Position numbers and translations under genes: made by a program | Source: Desulfobacteraceae bacterium | GTDB lineage: Bacteria > Desulfobacterota > Desulfobacteria > Desulfobacterales > Desulfobacteraceae | DNA length: 64,000 nt | Assembly: GCA_016744295.1 (NCBI GenBank) | Contig: JADGEQ010000013.1 | Location: forward strand, 1 to 64,000 | Reading direction: 5' to 3' | Part shown: positions 62,387 to 64,000 of the stretch, piece after piece | How positions within the stretch are numbered: position 1 is the stretch's first letter | Layout: every line of letters starts with the position of its first letter | The notes under the pieces: model-generated | Seen by the model: only the letters and a program-made list of their open reading frames with translations | Database searches by the model: none | Told to the model about the DNA's origin: nothing

Positions 62387-62773
62387 CTAAAGGGCTATAA
62401 ACAAACCTTTTTTTGTTTTTTCTACTTTTTTTTCTTTCTTCAAATGAAACATATTATTTGAGATCTGTTTGCCGGTAAACCCAGTTTGTTGTTGTAGCTC
62501 TTTGGTCTTAATACCTTCTTTGTTCTTTTTAATTGTCTTGAGAATAGTAGCTTTTACGGATCTCTTAAGCTTAGACTTTTTTTTTGCTTTTTTGGGTGCT
62601 GGTTTTTTTGGTGGCGCAGGTTTCGATTCAATATCTGGGGTGTTTTCAACTGAACAATCACCCTTTTCAAACATCCCAATCAGATCATTGATTTGCGCTG
62701 AAAGTTTCTTAAAAGGTACCTGGAACAACTCAGCCGATTTTTCGTCTAATTCAATTGTAATGGCAATTTTCAT
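62387..62773 (-). CDS. Histone-H1-like protein with winged-helix C-terminus
   Basis: 128 residues. A helical N-terminus (ELFQVPFKKLSAQINDLIGM) is joined by a Lys/Pro/Ala-rich tail (KPAPPKKPAPKKAKKKSKLK) to a C-terminal winged-helix-like part (IKTKELQQQTGFTGKQISNN followed by MFHLKKEKKV). It probably binds DNA as a nucleoid-associated protein. GGAAATGAA is the weak ribosome site. Confidence 0.7.
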   Translation of the reverse strand: MKIAITIELDEKSAELFQVPFKKLSAQINDLIGMFEKGDCSVENTPDIESKPAPPKKPAPKKAKKKSKLKRSVKATILKTIKKNKEGIKTKELQQQTGFTGKQISNNMFHLKKEKKVEKTKKGLFIAL

Positions 62774-63462
62774 TTCATTTCCTTATATCCGTTGATAAAA
62801 AATTGAGAGTACAAATATCAGGCAATTACTTAAGATAAGGCATCTAGAATAAAAAGCAATAATTTTCTATGCCTCCAATGGTTTGTGGTCTGTCAATCAC
62901 TCCAAATCTTGCGGCTTTACACCTTTCTTTAAAGGGTTTCCTGGGAATTGTAGATCACTATAGGATTTATTTGGGGAGTGATTTTTATCTCGGATATAAT
63001 CTAATGGGATTTTGGAAAAATTGATTATGCTGCATCCCATATAGCTTATTTTTATTTCTGAAATAAATTTACCTAATACCACAATCTATACTATTATGAT
63101 TTTTATCCAAATTGACCTTAATTTTAAATGTGTTTTCCCCATTACAGAGACTTAACTAAGTGTCCACAAAACTAGGGGAGGATCAGTTAAGGATTCTCCG
63201 AAGGTTGGGGCTTCATATAAAAAAATGGAATTATAGCATAAGGTTTTCTGAGAAAAACATTTGTGTACCATGATCTCAATGTCCAAGTCACTTGATACAT
63301 CTTTGTATCATGCCTGCCCTGTCTCATATCCTTTGTTCATGGGAATATTTATAAATATTTATTTTGAAATCAGCATGTTAAAAAGAGTGGCATATATCTT
63401 GTAATAATTCTAAATCAAAAGAAATTCCAGTAGCGTTTAATCCATAACAAGGAGGATCCCAA
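62774..63462. other. Intergenic region with solitary IS3-like end
   Basis: No convincing gene; a 61-codon reverse frame (62897-63082) lacks support. TGTCCACAAAACTAGGGG-AGGATCA (63161-63185) is the reverse complement of an IS3-family-type terminal repeat (TGATCCTCCCC-AGTTTTGTGGACA as remembered), without a transposase or partner end in the window. Confidence in the IS assignment is low. Confidence 0.35.
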
Positions 63463-63582
63463 ATAAAAAAAATAGTAATTACTCGCACGAGCAGAACAGG
63501 CACCACCGAGAAATTTAAAAAACTGAAAGTGATTCTGTTCCTCAAGAAAAGATCAACCGAAAATATGGAGAAGAAATTATGA
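63463..63582 (+). CDS. Possible 39-codon ORF with ATA start, coupled to zinc-ribbon gene
   Basis: AACAAGGAGGATCCCAA, a strong ribosome site, precedes ATA at 63463; the frame (KKIVITRTSRTGTTEKFKKL, and so on) ends at TGA 63582, overlapping the ATG of the zinc-ribbon gene (ATGA). No ATG exists at that position. Either ATA is a rare start, or an original ATG has mutated. Confidence 0.35.
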   Translation: MKKIVITRTSRTGTTEKFKKLKVILFLKKRSTENMEKKL

Positions 63583-63782
63583 AATGCCCAACATGTGGAT
63601 GTGAGAAATTTTATATCAAAGATGCCGATGACGAATATGAACTTTATGAATTCACGGCCTTAAACGGGAATGTTAAATTTGATACGAATCTTGACGCACA
63701 TACCCTTCCTGAGATGACAAATGAAATGGAAACCTATTGTGATAAATGTGCCTGGCATGGAAAGTTTGAAACTTTAAAATAA
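63579..63782 (+). CDS. Small zinc-ribbon protein
   Basis: 67 residues with CPTCGCEKF at the N-terminus and CDKCAWHGKF near the C-terminus, which together bind one zinc. Acidic centre. Function unknown; possibly a nucleic-acid- or protein-binding ribbon. ATGGAGAAGAAATT before the ATG contains GGAGAAG as a ribosome site. Confidence 0.7.
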   Translation: MKCPTCGCEKFYIKDADDEYELYEFTALNGNVKFDTNLDAHTLPEMTNEMETYCDKCAWHGKFETLK

Positions 63783-64000
63783 AAACCTGGAGAGGGGAAC
63801 AGATATACTTCTCCAAAATACAGACAAAAATATTTCCTTTTACAAGGCGGCTGTGTCCTCTCTGCACCCTGACTGATTCTGTTAAAAGATGTCAGAAATC
63901 AAAGAGCAGAGAGGATAGTCGAACATCTCAGACAAAGAGATTAAAGACGCATCTCCAAGTCCCATTCAAGATAGATGGTTAAAATGCACTATTTGACGTA

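Noticed and set aside
62897-63082. 61-codon reverse frame
   Set aside because: No ribosome site and no recognisable motif.
1-64000. tRNA, rRNA or CRISPR
   Set aside because: No tRNA T-loop (GGTTCGAATCC), rRNA core or regularly spaced repeats were seen.

Overview
This window looks like chromosomal DNA of an anaerobic, Gram-negative bacterium, most likely a member of the Desulfobacterota (Desulfobacteraceae-like). That placement is inference. It rests on two TonB-dependent receptors, a flavodoxin-ferredoxin (EFR1-type) protein, cobalamin-dependent regulation, a core MetE-like protein, several short C-terminal paralogue remnants and a moderate, uneven GC content. No rRNA, tRNA or CRISPR array was found.

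Layout. 1-3.6 kb: a reverse-strand operon with an isoprenylcysteine-methyltransferase-like protein, an outer-membrane beta-barrel and an RND/MMPL exporter (cut by the window edge), behind a perfect palindrome. 4.0-6.7 kb: a structured intergenic element, then methyltransferase, EFR1 ferredoxin and metallo-beta-lactamase-fold genes. 6.8-11.4 kb: MarR, a decayed siderophore-type ATPase, then TetR (with a perfect 33-bp operator), an M24 peptidase homologue with altered metal ligands and a sodium:solute symporter. 11.4-16.6 kb: an orphan type VI-secretion-like cargo island (DUF4123 remnant, duplicated helper protein, zincin metalloprotease, two paralogous unknown proteins). 16.8-19.3 kb: a helical unknown protein and a long acyl-CoA dehydrogenase.

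19.4-27.1 kb: a tightly overlapping operon of TonB receptor, Nik/Opp-type binding protein, methyltransferase, two permeases and two ATPases, probably for a metal or metallophore. 27.4-29.9 kb: a btuB-type receptor under a cobalamin riboswitch with its own terminator. 29.9-39.9 kb: one long operon, Lrp regulator - dipeptide epimerase - DUF1611/DgcN - D-aminoacylase - complete dipeptide ABC transporter, which reads as uptake and breakdown of D-amino-acid (probably D-Glu) peptides.

40.1-47.5 kb: the most unusual region, a five-gene reverse-strand operon encoding a phospholipase-A2-like protein, a DUF6765 protein, a small unknown protein, a peptidoglycan-binding membrane protein and a 1220-residue NACHT-HEAT STAND NTPase with membrane segments. 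It is a candidate conflict or defence system.

47.9-64 kb: a mixed accessory region with ywbE, MBL hydrolase, surE, an M50 protease, DUF2889, an SRPBCC protein lacking an ATG start, an SMR pump, a MetE-like protein, a lytic-transglycosylase/DUF350 mini-operon, cold-shock protein, a binding protein, an EamA transporter, a GyrI-like protein, a histone-like protein and a small zinc-ribbon protein. It also holds several frameshifted or truncated genes and a solitary IS3-like end, so this end of the window looks like it is decaying or was reshuffled.
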